DNA of 64,000 nucleotides from Phenylobacterium parvum (GCF_003150835.1 NZ_CP029479.1:868001-932000); one strand, 5' to 3'; positions 34,270 to 43,579 are shown, numbered from the stretch's first letter. Numbers and translations: made by a program. The notes: generated by a model not told the origin, from the sequence alone.

Positions 34270-35538
34270 TCACCGGGTCTGGGAAAGGAAGGCCATCTTG
34301 GCCACGGGGGCGAGGCCGGGGGCGGCGGCGCGGAGTTCGGCGAAGGACGCCTCGGCGGCGTCGAGGGCCTGGTCGATGTCCGCCTCGGTCATGGCGTCGC
34401 AGAGGAACATGTTGTGCCAGGGGTGGACATAGACCCCCTTGGCCAGCATGGCGCTGGACCAGAAGAAGCCCTTCCTCAGGTCGGGGTCCTCGTCGAACAG
34501 GAACAGGGGCATCTGGCCGGGTCCGGTGATGCGGAAGCCAAAGCCCGCCGCGTCCGCCCGCTCCGACAGGCCAGAGGCGAGGCGCTCGCCCAGGGTCTCC
34601 AGCCGCTCCAGGTAGTCGGTCTCGCGGATGCGGCGCAGGACCTCAAGGGACGCGGCCATGGGGGCGGCCTGGTACCAGAAGGAGCCGGTGGCGTAGATGG
34701 CCTCGGCCCCCTTGCGGGCGCTGTCCGAGCCCAGGAGGGCCGAGAGGGCGTGGCCGTTGGCCAGGCCCTTGCCCCAGGTGGACAGGTCCGGCTCGACCCC
34801 CAGGTGCGACCAAGAGCAGTCCCGGCTGAGGCGGAAGCCGGCGCGCACCTCGTCCAGCACCAGGAGAGCGCCCGTGCGGTCGCACAGCTCGCGGGCGCGG
34901 GCGGCGTAGGCGGCCTCGGGCTCGGCCTGGTCGATGAAGGCGTCGTGCCGGAAGGGCGCGGCGAAGATGGCGGCGAGGTCGTCCCCCGCCTCGGCCACCG
35001 CCGCCTCCAGGCTGGCCACGTCGTTGTAGTCGCACAGGATCTGGTGCGCCCGGTCGCTCTCCAGCACCCCGGCGGTGCGCGGCGTGCACCAGGGGGTGGA
35101 GCCGTGATAGGCGCCCCGGGCGCGGATCACCGTCTTGCGGCGGGTCTGGGCCCGGGCGACGGTCAGGGCCATGGTCGTGGCGTCGCCGCCGTTCTTGCAG
35201 AACAGGGCCCAGTCGGCGTGGCCGACCATGTCGACCAGGGTCTCGGCCAGCTCGACCATCACCGGGGCGGGGCCGGTCAGGGTGTCGCCCTGCCGCAGCT
35301 GGGCGATGAAGGCCGCATCGATGGCCTCGTCGCCATAGCCGAACAGGTTGGGGCCGTAGGCGCACATCAGGTCCAGGACCTTGCCGCCGTCGGCGTCCCA
35401 CAGGTGGGCGCCCTTGGCCTTCACGAAGTACTGGGGATAGTCGTCCGGCAGGAGGGCGGTGGACTGGTGGCCGAACATCCCGCCCGGGATCACCACCTCG
35501 GCCCTCGCCCTCAGGGCCCTGTCATTGCGTCGGTCCAT
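34270..35538 (-). CDS. Class-III aminotransferase (glutamate-1-semialdehyde mutase-like)
   Basis: A 422-residue PLP enzyme. VIPGGMFGHQS at the start, GAYHGSTPWC, LLVLDEVRAGFR (PLP Asp) and LSTWGKGLANG (Schiff-base Lys near 257) place it in class III, closest in layout to glutamate-1-semialdehyde 2,1-aminomutase-like proteins. It is unlikely to be HemL because alphaproteobacteria make ALA by the C4 route. I start at ATG 35538 (GGGAGG upstream); the frame reaches upstream into the repeat, where it is not coding. It leads the run with the amidase and DUF423. Confidence 0.87.
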   Translation of the reverse strand: MDRRNDRALRARAEVVIPGGMFGHQSTALLPDDYPQYFVKAKGAHLWDADGGKVLDLMCAYGPNLFGYGDEAIDAAFIAQLRQGDTLTGPAPVMVELAETLVDMVGHADWALFCKNGGDATTMALTVARAQTRRKTVIRARGAYHGSTPWCTPRTAGVLESDRAHQILCDYNDVASLEAAVAEAGDDLAAIFAAPFRHDAFIDQAEPEAAYAARARELCDRTGALLVLDEVRAGFRLSRDCSWSHLGVEPDLSTWGKGLANGHALSALLGSDSARKGAEAIYATGSFWYQAAPMAASLEVLRRIRETDYLERLETLGERLASGLSERADAAGFGFRITGPGQMPLFLFDEDPDLRKGFFWSSAMLAKGVYVHPWHNMFLCDAMTEADIDQALDAAEASFAELRAAAPGLAPVAKMAFLSQTR

Positions 35539-35604
35539 GGCGGCCTCCCTTGCTGGGCCCATCCTGTCCGCGACAGGCCCCTGTGCGCAAGCGGCAAGGC
35601 CGTT

Positions 35605-35717
35605 GACCCCCTCCGTCCCGGGGCTTGCGCCCCGGTCCACCTCCCCCTGGGGGGAGGAATGAGAGCGCCAATTGCTCCCCCAAGGGGGAGCTCCCGCCGG
35701 AGGCGGGTGAGGGGGTC
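35605..35717. repeat. Intergenic C/G-rich repeat unit
   Basis: A complete unit with the variant GTCCCGGGGCTTGCGCCCCGGTCC arm (inverted GGGGC/GCCCC) in place of the common GCGCTGCGCGC arm. It lies between two minus-strand genes. Confidence 0.9.
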
Positions 35718-35738
35718 AGCTGGGCCGCCGCCCTAGGT

Positions 35739-36233
35739 TCAGGTGCGGCGGGTTTCCAGGAGCTCGGAGAGGTTGCGCACGGCCCGGGCGAGGTCGGCCA
35801 GTTCCTGTTCCTTCAGGGCGTCCAGCTTCTGATGGAGGAGCTCGATCTCCAGCTCGGCCTTCACGTTGACCTGGTAGTCGGTCTCGGCCTTGCGGCGGTC
35901 GATGTCCTGCTGCCGGTTCTGGCTCATCAGGATGAAGGGTCCCGCATAGGCGGCCTGGAAGGACAGGGCCAGGTTCAGCAGGATGAAGGGGTAGGGGTCC
36001 CAGTGGTGGATCCAGGCGAAGACGTTGAGGCTTACCCACAGGGCCATCAGCACCGACTGGACGATGATGAAGGGCCAGGAGCCGATGGTGGCGGCTACGG
36101 TGTCGGCCACCCGCTGGCCGAGGGCCGCGCCGTCCGGGTTTTCTCCGCTCTCGCGCAGGTTCCGCCGCTGGCGGCGCAGTTCGGCAAGCAGCCGGGTCTC
36201 GGCGTCCTGGATGCGGGTATTGAGGTCCGGCAT
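35739..36233 (-). CDS. DUF1003 membrane protein
   Basis: A 164-residue protein. VADTVAATIGSWPFIIVQS, then WIHHWDPYPFILLNLALSF (two membrane helices) and GPFILMSQNRQQDIDR are the hallmarks of DUF1003; the C-terminal 50 residues form a charged helix or coiled coil. The family is a cyclopropane/CorC-neighbouring membrane group of unknown function. ATG 36233 lies opposite a 74-bp gap to the MipA/OmpV gene. Confidence 0.9.
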   Translation of the reverse strand: MPDLNTRIQDAETRLLAELRRQRRNLRESGENPDGAALGQRVADTVAATIGSWPFIIVQSVLMALWVSLNVFAWIHHWDPYPFILLNLALSFQAAYAGPFILMSQNRQQDIDRRKAETDYQVNVKAELEIELLHQKLDALKEQELADLARAVRNLSELLETRRT

Positions 36234-36307
36234 GGGGGCTCCTGTCTAAGGACCGCCCATTCCTTTCAGGTCCGGGGCCCGGGGCCAAGCCCGGGCGGAC
36301 CCGGGGG

Positions 36308-37132
36308 TCAGGAGCCGCCGAAGCCGAAGCGCCAGGTCAGGCCGGTGGAGACGGTGACGGCGTCACGGGAGCCCTTCCGGACCAGGGGGCTGTCTGCGAT
36401 CTCGCCCAGTCGCCGGTCCCAGCTGGCCTCGACCTGGAGCATGGCCCGGTCATTGAGCGCCCGGCCCCAGCTGGCGGCGAGCCCTGCGCTGGCCAGTCCC
36501 CCGTCCGGTGCGTAGGCGGCCAGTTTCCCGCCGGAGGCGGCGGCCTCGGCGGGGGTCACGCCAAACCAGGTCCGCGCATAGTCCCCGCCGACCAGGTCTA
36601 TCCGCGGGCCCGCCGCCAGGACGGTCTTCGGCGACGGAGCCCAAAGAATGTCCGCCCCGGCGCGGGCGGTCAGGCCGCTGTAGCCCTTCACGCCCGTCCT
36701 GACTTCGGCGAAGGCGCGCCAGGACTTGCGGTTCACACCGGCGCCGAGCCCGAGGCCCAGGGTCCAGTCGAGATCGCGCATGCCGGTGAGGTCCGCCTGG
36801 TCCGAGGCCTTCCGCTCGCCCTCGAACCGGACGGAGGGATAGACAATCACGCCTTCCGCCGGCCCGTTGCCGACGACGCCCACTCCCGGGAGCTTGAGCC
36901 GCTCGAGGCCGAAAAGGGGCCGGGCGCGCAGGGCCGTCTCGTCCGCCCCCGGGTAACGGGGGAGGAGGCGTGCGGCGATCCCGAGATCGACGACAAGGTC
37001 GCCGGCGGGCAGGGGCATGGCCGCCGGCGGGGGCAGGGAGGGATCGGCCAGGGCGGGCGGGGCGGCGAAGGCCAGTGACAGGGCGCCGATGAGGCCGGCT
37101 CTTGCCGGGAGGGCCGTCTGCAACCGGGACAT
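36308..37132 (-). CDS. MipA/OmpV family outer-membrane protein
   Basis: A 274-residue beta-barrel protein. A signal peptide ends at APPALA (about residue 30). The body is an alternating pattern typical of MipA/OmpV barrels (LVVDLGIAARLLPRYPGADE, then WTLGLGLGAGVNRKSW), ending in the C-terminal Phe-containing strand TGLTWRFGFGGS. MipA in E. coli scaffolds murein enzymes; many homologues are porin-like. ATG 37132 is followed directly by the signal sequence, which decides the start over upstream in-frame ATGs. Confidence 0.88.
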   Translation of the reverse strand: MSRLQTALPARAGLIGALSLAFAAPPALADPSLPPPAAMPLPAGDLVVDLGIAARLLPRYPGADETALRARPLFGLERLKLPGVGVVGNGPAEGVIVYPSVRFEGERKASDQADLTGMRDLDWTLGLGLGAGVNRKSWRAFAEVRTGVKGYSGLTARAGADILWAPSPKTVLAAGPRIDLVGGDYARTWFGVTPAEAAASGGKLAAYAPDGGLASAGLAASWGRALNDRAMLQVEASWDRRLGEIADSPLVRKGSRDAVTVSTGLTWRFGFGGS

Positions 37133-37267
37133 GGGCGCGTCTCCTCTCCGAGCTCCGGCAGGAGGGCCGGGCCCGGTATCTGGCGACATTCCCCTCCCGC
37201 CGCAAGCACCCGCTCCGCACATTCGGGACCGGCCGCACGGCCGTGTTGAAGCCACAAGGGCCGCAGT

Positions 37268-37397
37268 GAGGGGGTCAACGGCGGCTCGGCAGACCCCCTC
37301 CGGCCCGCTGCGCGGTCCACCTCCCCCTGGGGGGAGGAATTACAGCGCCCATTGCTCCCCCAAGGGGGAGCTCCCGGCGAAGCCGGGTGAGGGGGTC
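37268..37397. repeat. Intergenic repeat unit preceded by an end fragment
   Basis: A complete unit at 37292-37397, plus a stray GAGGGGGTC end at 37268-37276 from a lost copy. Between MipA/OmpV (start) and DUF1254 (end), both on the minus strand. Confidence 0.85.
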
Positions 37398-37445
37398 AAC
37401 GACGCCTCAGCTGACCCCTCTGTCTCCCGGGGTTCGGCGGGGCGA

Positions 37446-38855
37446 CTATCGCTCGATCAGGGGCGGGAGGGTCCAGTCTCCCCGCAGGGCGGTCTCACGC
37501 GGGCCATAGAAGCGGCCCACGAAGAAGAAGGGCCCCTTGGGCGTGGGGAGCCAGTTCGACTCCTTGTCCTTCCCGGGGCTCTCGGCCTGCAGGTAGATCT
37601 CGAGGGACCCGTCGGCGCCGGTCTTCAGGCCCGGGGTCCGGTCGCCGATCGAGTAGCGGTTGATCGGGTTCGGCACCAGGTAGCGTTCCGGCAGGCCGTA
37701 CATGGTGATGGACCAGAAGTCGTTGACCGGCGGGAGCTGGCCGGGCTCGAACCTCAGGAGCCAGTTGCGCGAGCCGTCGAGGACCTTGCCGGCCTTGTCG
37801 GTCTGCTGGCTGCCGTAGAGCGCTTCTTCCTTGCTGTTGCCGTAGATGCCCAGCAGGGCGCCGGCGTTGCGCCGGTAGACGTAGTCCTTGCCCAGGAACT
37901 CCCGGGTCCCGAAGAGATCCATTGAGGTCTTCTCGGCCTGGGCCCGGGCCTTCAGCTCGGCGGCGGCCTCGGCCACGCCCTCTTCCATGGCCTTGCGGAT
38001 GGCGGGATCGAGGCCCGCGGCGTTAAAGGGGCGACCCGGGCCGACGCCGATCCGGGCGAACCTGGCGCGCATGTCGACCTCGGACGGGACGGTCGGCATC
38101 AGCGGCAGGAGGGCGTTGATGTAGGGGATGAAGCCCAGTCCCTCGGCCCTGGCGCGGTCATAGGGCGGCCAGTCCACGGGCGGCTTGGCGGGCGGCGCCT
38201 TCCTGCCGGTGAACTTCGAGAGCGGGGTCAGCCTGTACTGGGACTGGACGGCCTGCATGGCCGGGATGTCGTCGGGACCGCCCTCGATGGCCGTCCGGGT
38301 GAGGGTGCCGACGATCTCGGTCTCGGACCGGAAGACCGCCTTGATCCCCTTGGGAACGGTTCCCTTCCAGCGTGGCCCGGCGAACAGGTAGTCGCCGGCC
38401 TCCCGGCCAGTCGACCGCACCCCGGTGTAGGCGAAGTTGTGGGTGTAGAGGTCGAACCACTGGTTCACGTAGTAGCGCTTGGGCACCGCCGGCAGGGACA
38501 GGACGATGGGCTCGGCCCGGAGGTCCAGCCAGGCCCAGCTGTAGGGCGTGTCATTGTTCGGCGTGACGATGTCCTTGTCGTTGGGCGTCGCCAGGCGGGA
38601 GAAGTGCCGGAAGCGGTTGAAGCCGCCGACATAGCCGGGGGCGTCCTTGTTCACCGCCTGGGCGTAGAGGGTCTGGTAGCCCTCGATCGGGGCGAAGGAC
38701 CACGCCCAGGCCTCCTTGGCGATGGCCTTGGCCTCGGCGGGCGTCAGGGCCGTAGCGGCCGACGCGGCGCCGGGCGCCAGGGACAGGGCGATGGCGGAGG
38801 CGGCGAGGCCAAGGACCTCGCGCCGGCGGGTGGAGGGGATAAGGCTCTTGGTCAC
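37446..38855 (-). CDS. DUF1254/DUF1214 domain protein, exported
   Basis: A 469-residue exported protein. The N-terminus has a Tat-like signal (STRRREVLGLAASAIAL, then AASA). DUF1254 begins at TPAEAKAIAKEAWAWSFAPIEGY (quoted in part: EAWAWSFAPIEGY), with NRFRHFSRLATPNDKDIVTPNND and DLYTHNFAY (quoted in part: TPNNDTPYSWAWLDL); the C-terminal DUF1214 includes WSITMYGLPERYLVPNPINRYSIGDRT (quoted in part: NPINRYSIGDRT). Homologues are periplasmic and of unsettled function. It overlaps the upstream DUF1254 lipoprotein gene by 4 bp. Confidence 0.92.
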   Translation of the reverse strand: MTKSLIPSTRRREVLGLAASAIALSLAPGAASAATALTPAEAKAIAKEAWAWSFAPIEGYQTLYAQAVNKDAPGYVGGFNRFRHFSRLATPNDKDIVTPNNDTPYSWAWLDLRAEPIVLSLPAVPKRYYVNQWFDLYTHNFAYTGVRSTGREAGDYLFAGPRWKGTVPKGIKAVFRSETEIVGTLTRTAIEGGPDDIPAMQAVQSQYRLTPLSKFTGRKAPPAKPPVDWPPYDRARAEGLGFIPYINALLPLMPTVPSEVDMRARFARIGVGPGRPFNAAGLDPAIRKAMEEGVAEAAAELKARAQAEKTSMDLFGTREFLGKDYVYRRNAGALLGIYGNSKEEALYGSQQTDKAGKVLDGSRNWLLRFEPGQLPPVNDFWSITMYGLPERYLVPNPINRYSIGDRTPGLKTGADGSLEIYLQAESPGKDKESNWLPTPKGPFFFVGRFYGPRETALRGDWTLPPLIER

Positions 38856-40342
38856 TTTGTCACCTGCTCGAAATCGTTCAGTTGCCAGCTCTTGGCGAAG
38901 TAGGCCTCGGTGGGTCCATAAAACCGGAAGTAGGCGAACCAGCCCTTGCCAGGCGTGGTCTGGATCCAGTTGGCGGCGCCCTCGGGCCTGACGGGGCCGA
39001 AGGTCACGTCGACGGAGCCGTCGGCGTTCTTGACCAGGTCCGGCTTGCGCGAGCTGATGTCGGCGGCGCCCTGGGGCGTGACCAGCGGGCCGCGGGTCAC
39101 GTTGTCATACAGGGTGATCGACCAGAACTGCTTGACCGGCGGGGCGGGGTCGACGCGGATCTTGTAGGTCTTGCCGCCATCCAGCCAGGCGCCGGCCTTG
39201 TCCTTGGAGGATTCCAGGTAGACCTGGCCGAAGCCCAGCACGCGGCCCTGCATGCCCACGGACATGCCGATGGCCTCGTAGAACCAGGAGCCGCGCTGGT
39301 CGAACTGGACCCGGTCCTTGTTCGGGGTCTCCTGGTCGAGTTCGAACATCACCGCATATTCCCAGTGCTTGTCCGGATAGACAGTGGCGCCGGCGAAGCG
39401 CTTGTCGAAGGCCACGGTGCGGGACATCAGCTCGCCGACCTTCGCCGCCTCGGTCAGGATCTTCGTCTGGCGGGCGTCGGGGCTGAAGGGCTTGCCGGGC
39501 TGGATCCCCAGGGGCTCGAGCATGCCGAACATGGTCCGGTCGCGGGGGGCGACCGGCTCGTTGGCGTAGAGTTCCGCCAGCAGGCGCCAGTACTCGAGGG
39601 TGTCCGGCTGGGCGGAGGTCCAGGGACGGCCGGCGACGGTGGCGTACCGGGTCTCGCCCGGCGCCGCGCGGTTCGCCCAGGCGTAGATCTTGTGCTTGCG
39701 GACCGTCGCCTCGGCGACGGCCTTGTCCGGGTCGAGGCCCCGGGTCCCGAACCAGACCTGGTTGGTGGGTGACCGGACGACCCGGTAGCCGGCCGGATTG
39801 AGGGCCTCACCGCCCGGCGGCAGGATGAGGTACTTGCCGCCCGCGCCCTTGTCGGGGCCAGTCTGGCCCATGTCGGTGATGGGCTGCTGCCAGATGTCCA
39901 GGACGCCGCCTGCCGTGGCTCCGGCCGGGACTTCGACCACGAGGGGGCCGTCCCTGGCCAGGTCCCAGAAGCTGAAGGCGTAGAGGGTGGTGATGTTCGG
40001 GGTCAGCATCCCCGCCTTGTCCTTGAGGTCCTGGTACAGGAGGATCTCGCCGTTCTTGACCCCGAGGGTCTTGGCCTGGGCGTCGTAGAGCGCCTTGAAG
40101 CCCACCGCTGGCAGGGCCCAGATGTAGGCCTGGGTGGCCCGCTGGAAGTCCATCTCGTCGTACAGCTTGTCGGCGGTCTCCTTGGTCGGGTAGCCGTTTT
40201 CCAGCTTCAGGGCGCCGAGGCGGGTCGCCACCTCGTTCGCGGAACCCGCGGAATCCGGCGCCTGCGAGCAGGCTACAAGGGCGAGGACGCCCGTGGCCAG
40301 GCCCGCCGCCAGGACGGACTTCATTGAAGGACCGAAAGCCAT
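38852..40342 (-). CDS. DUF1254/DUF1214 domain lipoprotein
   Basis: A 496-residue paralogue of the protein at 37446. The start is ATG 40342 (GGGAGG 7 nt upstream). The signal ends in the lipobox LVAC, so the protein is lipid-anchored. DUF1254 (QAYIWALPAVGFKALYD, then TPNITTLYAFSFWDLARDGP, quoted in part: NITTLYAFSFWDL) and DUF1214 (WSITLYDNVTRGPL, and the WIQTTPGKGWFAYFRFYGP-type end) are both present. A third of the frame upstream of this ATG is antisense to the regulator gene and is not coding. Confidence 0.92.
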   Translation of the reverse strand: MAFGPSMKSVLAAGLATGVLALVACSQAPDSAGSANEVATRLGALKLENGYPTKETADKLYDEMDFQRATQAYIWALPAVGFKALYDAQAKTLGVKNGEILLYQDLKDKAGMLTPNITTLYAFSFWDLARDGPLVVEVPAGATAGGVLDIWQQPITDMGQTGPDKGAGGKYLILPPGGEALNPAGYRVVRSPTNQVWFGTRGLDPDKAVAEATVRKHKIYAWANRAAPGETRYATVAGRPWTSAQPDTLEYWRLLAELYANEPVAPRDRTMFGMLEPLGIQPGKPFSPDARQTKILTEAAKVGELMSRTVAFDKRFAGATVYPDKHWEYAVMFELDQETPNKDRVQFDQRGSWFYEAIGMSVGMQGRVLGFGQVYLESSKDKAGAWLDGGKTYKIRVDPAPPVKQFWSITLYDNVTRGPLVTPQGAADISSRKPDLVKNADGSVDVTFGPVRPEGAANWIQTTPGKGWFAYFRFYGPTEAYFAKSWQLNDFEQVTK

Positions 40343-40386
40343 GGTGAACCTCCCTTGGTGACTATGGTTGCCGGAGGCTAACCGCG

Positions 40387-41121
40387 TTGTTGGCGGGGGG
40401 ATGTCGCGATATAGACAATTTCGATCCGGCGAGGGAGGCGGCTCTGGACAAGTCTGAAGCCATTGCGAGGGTCTCGGAAACCGGTTGGCTGGCCCGCCAG
40501 ACGCCCGAGTTCCGCAAGGTCTTTCTGGAACGGGTGTCCTTGAGGAGGTACGCCGCCGGCGCGGCCATCTTCCGGGCCGGGTCGCCGCCGGCGGGCATGT
40601 TCGGCCTGGTCGAAGGCCAGTGGAGCCTCCAGACGCCGCCTTCTGACGTGATGATCTCCGTCCAGGGCGTAGGGCGCTGGGCGGGCGAGGCCGCCGCAAT
40701 GCGGCGCCAGTCGACCATGATCTCGATCCACGCCCTGACGGCCTGCCGGGTCCTGCATCTCAGCCAGTCCGACTTCGAGATCGTGATCCGTGACCCTGAG
40801 TGCTGCCGGACCATCGCGGCCCTGACCGCCGAGGGCCTGGGCGAGGCGGTGATCGTGGTCTCCAACCTGGTCCAGCCCAATGGCGAGCTGCGGGTCGCCC
40901 AGCGGCTCCTGACCTTCGTCGGTCTCTACGGGGATGACCGGCGGGTCTTCACCGACATCTCCCAGGCCGACCTCGCCACCATGTGCGGCCTGTCCCGGCA
41001 GACCCTGAACAAGGTGCTGATGGCCTTCCAGGAAGCGGGCGTCATCACCACGGCCTATCGGCGGCTGGAGATCCTGGACCTCGAAGCCTTGCAGCGCATC
41101 GCCTACCGTCCGCTCCCCTAG
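40387..41121 (+). CDS. Crp/Fnr family transcriptional regulator
   Basis: A cyclic-nucleotide-binding-type N-terminal domain (FLERVSLRRYAAGAAIFRAGSPPAGMFGLVEGQW, quoted in part: RYAAGAAIFRAGSPPAG) followed by a winged helix with ISQADLATMCGLSRQTLNKVLMAFQ (quoted in part: ATMCGLSRQTLNKVL). No FNR-type cysteine cluster is present. The start is unclear: the frame opens at TTG 40387; no ATG exists in the first 150 codons ahead of the domain, and the best SD (GGGAGG 40432-40437) precedes CTG 40444. It is divergent from the DUF1254 pair with only 44 bp between them, so it probably controls it. Confidence 0.85.
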   Translation: MLAGGCRDIDNFDPAREAALDKSEAIARVSETGWLARQTPEFRKVFLERVSLRRYAAGAAIFRAGSPPAGMFGLVEGQWSLQTPPSDVMISVQGVGRWAGEAAAMRRQSTMISIHALTACRVLHLSQSDFEIVIRDPECCRTIAALTAEGLGEAVIVVSNLVQPNGELRVAQRLLTFVGLYGDDRRVFTDISQADLATMCGLSRQTLNKVLMAFQEAGVITTAYRRLEILDLEALQRIAYRPLP

Positions 41122-41155
41122 CGGGCACGGGCTCCGACTCGCGCTAGCCGGGGAC

Positions 41156-42316
41156 ATGCCCACCGCCCTTCGCCTCGGCCTGGTCTACGCCGCCCTCTAC
41201 GTGGGCAATGGCGCGAGCACGCCCTTCATGCCGGTCTGGCTGAGCGAGCGGGGGCTGACGGGCGCCCAGGTGGGACTGGTCCTCTCCCTGCCCATGCTTC
41301 TGCAGATCGTGACCTCGCCGGCCCTGGCGGTCTGGGCCGACCGGTTCCGCCTGCGCCGGACGCCCATCGCCTGGCTGGCCGCCGGGACCTGCGCGGCCTA
41401 CCTGGCCCTGTCGGGGCTGCATAACCTCGCGGGCCTGGCGGCGGCCTGGCTGCTGGCGGCCAGCCTCTACCTGGCCCTGCCGCCCCTGATCGACGTCATC
41501 ACCCTGGACCGTGCGGCCCGGGAGGGCTTCACCTACGGCCTGCCGAGGGGACTGGGTTCCCTGGCCTACATCGCCGCTGCGGCCCTCGTGGGCGGGCTGG
41601 TGACCGCGGTTTCCGTGGATATCGCCCTGGGATGGATGATCCTCGCCGCCGTCCTGACGGCCCTGGGCGCCCGCTTCCTCCTGCCCCCGGACCCGGCCCC
41701 CGGACCCGGGGCGGCGGCGGACGGCCAGGGTGGGCTGGCGGGCCTGAAGACCCTGGTCCGGGACCCGGTCTTCCTGCTGGCGGTGGGGTCGGCGGGCCTG
41801 ATCCAGTCGGCCCACGCCTTCTACTACGCCTTCTCCGCCCTGGCCTGGAAGGCGCAGGGCCTGCCCGAGAACCTGACCGGCCTGCTCTGGGGCGTCGGCG
41901 TGGCCGTGGAGGTGGTCTTCCTCTGGTTCGGCGCCGGCCTGCAGAGGCGGCTGGGGGCGAAGAACCTGCTGGTGATCGGCGGGGCGGCGGGGGTTTTGCG
42001 CTGGACCCTGCTGGCCTTTGCGCCGCCCCTCTGGGCCCTGGTCCCGCTGCAGGCCCTCCACGCCCTGACCTACACGGCGGTTTTCCTGGCCTCGATCCAG
42101 CTGGCGGCCCGGCTCTCGGGACCGCAGACCGCCTCGGCCGCCCAGTTGATCAACGCCGCCCTGCAGGGGGGCGTGCTCTGCGGCCTGGCCACCCTGGCCT
42201 CGGGGCCGCTGTTCGATGCGGTGGGCGCCAAGGGCTACCTCGCCATGGCCGTGATGGCGGCCGCGGGCCTGGCCGGCGCCTTCGCCCTCTACCGGCTTCC
42301 TCGCCTGAAGGGCTGA
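41156..42316 (+). CDS. MFS transporter (MFS_1-like/HcaT-LacY type)
   Basis: A 386-residue protein with twelve hydrophobic helices. VYAALYVGNGASTPFMPVWLSERGLTGAQVGLVLSLP in helices 1-2 (quoted in part: GNGASTPFMPVWLSERG) and AVWADRFRLRRTPI (motif A-like) match the MFS_1-like group that includes 3-phenylpropionate transporter HcaT. It follows the Crp/Fnr gene by 34 bp and may be cotranscribed. Substrate not deducible. Confidence 0.86.
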   Translation: MPTALRLGLVYAALYVGNGASTPFMPVWLSERGLTGAQVGLVLSLPMLLQIVTSPALAVWADRFRLRRTPIAWLAAGTCAAYLALSGLHNLAGLAAAWLLAASLYLALPPLIDVITLDRAAREGFTYGLPRGLGSLAYIAAAALVGGLVTAVSVDIALGWMILAAVLTALGARFLLPPDPAPGPGAAADGQGGLAGLKTLVRDPVFLLAVGSAGLIQSAHAFYYAFSALAWKAQGLPENLTGLLWGVGVAVEVVFLWFGAGLQRRLGAKNLLVIGGAAGVLRWTLLAFAPPLWALVPLQALHALTYTAVFLASIQLAARLSGPQTASAAQLINAALQGGVLCGLATLASGPLFDAVGAKGYLAMAVMAAAGLAGAFALYRLPRLKG

Positions 42317-42359
42317 ACCTTGCCTGCGCGTTGGCCGGTTCTCCAGACCGGTCGCCGTT

Positions 42360-42465
42360 GACCCCCTCCGGCCCGCATTCGCGGTCCACCTCCCCCTTGG
42401 GGGAGGAATTAGGAGGTAATTGCTCCCCCAAGGGGGAGCTCCCGGCGAAGCCGGGTGAGGGGGTC
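42360..42465. repeat. Intergenic C/G-rich repeat unit
   Basis: A complete unit between the MFS gene and the alcohol dehydrogenase gene, both on the plus strand. Its CGGCCCGCATTCGCGG arm is a variant of the usual GCCCGCTGCGCGG. Confidence 0.9.
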
Positions 42466-42554
42466 AATCCCCGTCGCCGCTGACCTCCCCCTTGCGTCCG
42501 GCCGGGCTTCGAGGACTATGGCCGCCCAGAGATCCAGAAGCGGGAGGAGTTCCC

Positions 42555-43577
42555 ATGCGCGCAATTCAGGTTTCCGAGCCCTGGGGCGTCGACCGCGTCG
42601 AGGTGGTCGAGCGTCCCGAGCCCAAGCCGGGCCATGGCCAGGTCCTGGTGCGGATGAAGGCGGTCTCGCTGAATTACCGAGACCTGTTGATGGTGGGCGG
42701 GGTCTACAGCCGCGGCCCGGCCATGGCGGGGACCATCACCCCCTTCTCCGACGGCTGCGGCGTGGTCGAGGCGGTGGGCGAGGGCGTCACGCGGGTGAAG
42801 CCCGGCGACCGGGTCTCGACCCTTTTCTTCCAGAACTGGACCTCGGGCCGGGCGACCGTGGAGAAGCTGACCAGCGCCCTGGGCAGCCCCATCCCGGGCG
42901 CAGGGGCCGAGCTGCAGGTGTTCAGCCAGGAGGGGGTCTCGAAGGTCCCCGACTTCCTGACCGACGAGGAGGTCTCGACCCTGGCCTGCGCCGGCCTCAC
43001 CGCCTGGCGGGGCCTGTTCGAGGACGCCCGCCTGGAGCCCGGCGACACGGTGGTGCTGCAGGGGACGGGCGGGGTGTCGATCTTCGGCCTGCAGTTCGCC
43101 CACGCGGCGGGCCTGAGGACCATCGTCACCTCGTCGTCCGACGCCAAGCTGGAGCGCGCCCGCCTGCTGGGCGCCGACCACCTGATCAACTACCGGGCGA
43201 CCCCGGAATGGTCGCGTCCGGTGCGGGAGGCCACCGGCGGGGTCGGGGCGGACTTCATCATGGAGGTCGGCGGCGCCGGCACCATCCACCAGAGCCTGAG
43301 GGCGGTGCGGATCGGCGGCCACATCGCCATCATCGGCGTGGTGGCCGGGGCGGGCGAGGGGGTCAATCCCGGGGTCCTGATCGGCAACAACGCCAAGCTC
43401 CAGGGCCTGTCGGTGGGCTCGCGCGAGATGTTCGAGGCCATGTGCCGGGCCATCGCCCTGCACGGCATCCGCCCGGTCGTGGACAAGGTCTTCCCCTTCA
43501 CCGAGGTGCGCGAGGCCTTCCGCGCCATGCAGGCCGGCGAGCACTTCGGAAAGATCGTCCTGACCTTCGGCGCCTGA
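42555..43577 (+). CDS. NAD(P)-dependent alcohol dehydrogenase (MDR/quinone-oxidoreductase type)
   Basis: A 340-residue medium-chain dehydrogenase. The N-terminal part SLNYRDLLMVGGVY and GCGVVEAVGEGVTRVKPGDRV is typical of zinc-independent or zinc-variable MDR enzymes; the nucleotide fold shows VVLQGTGGVSIFGLQFA (about 167-183). No structural zinc cysteine cluster is seen, so a quinone-oxidoreductase-like enzyme is as likely as a true ADH. The start has GGGAGG at 42542. The alkyltransferase gene starts 2 bp after its stop. Confidence 0.9.
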   Translation: MRAIQVSEPWGVDRVEVVERPEPKPGHGQVLVRMKAVSLNYRDLLMVGGVYSRGPAMAGTITPFSDGCGVVEAVGEGVTRVKPGDRVSTLFFQNWTSGRATVEKLTSALGSPIPGAGAELQVFSQEGVSKVPDFLTDEEVSTLACAGLTAWRGLFEDARLEPGDTVVLQGTGGVSIFGLQFAHAAGLRTIVTSSSDAKLERARLLGADHLINYRATPEWSRPVREATGGVGADFIMEVGGAGTIHQSLRAVRIGGHIAIIGVVAGAGEGVNPGVLIGNNAKLQGLSVGSREMFEAMCRAIALHGIRPVVDKVFPFTEVREAFRAMQAGEHFGKIVLTFGA

Positions 43578-43579
43578 CC

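Noticed and set aside
40343..40699. N-terminal extension of the DUF1254 lipoprotein frame
   Set aside because: It is antisense to the Crp/Fnr gene; the ATG at 40342 with GGGAGG and a lipoprotein signal is the real start.
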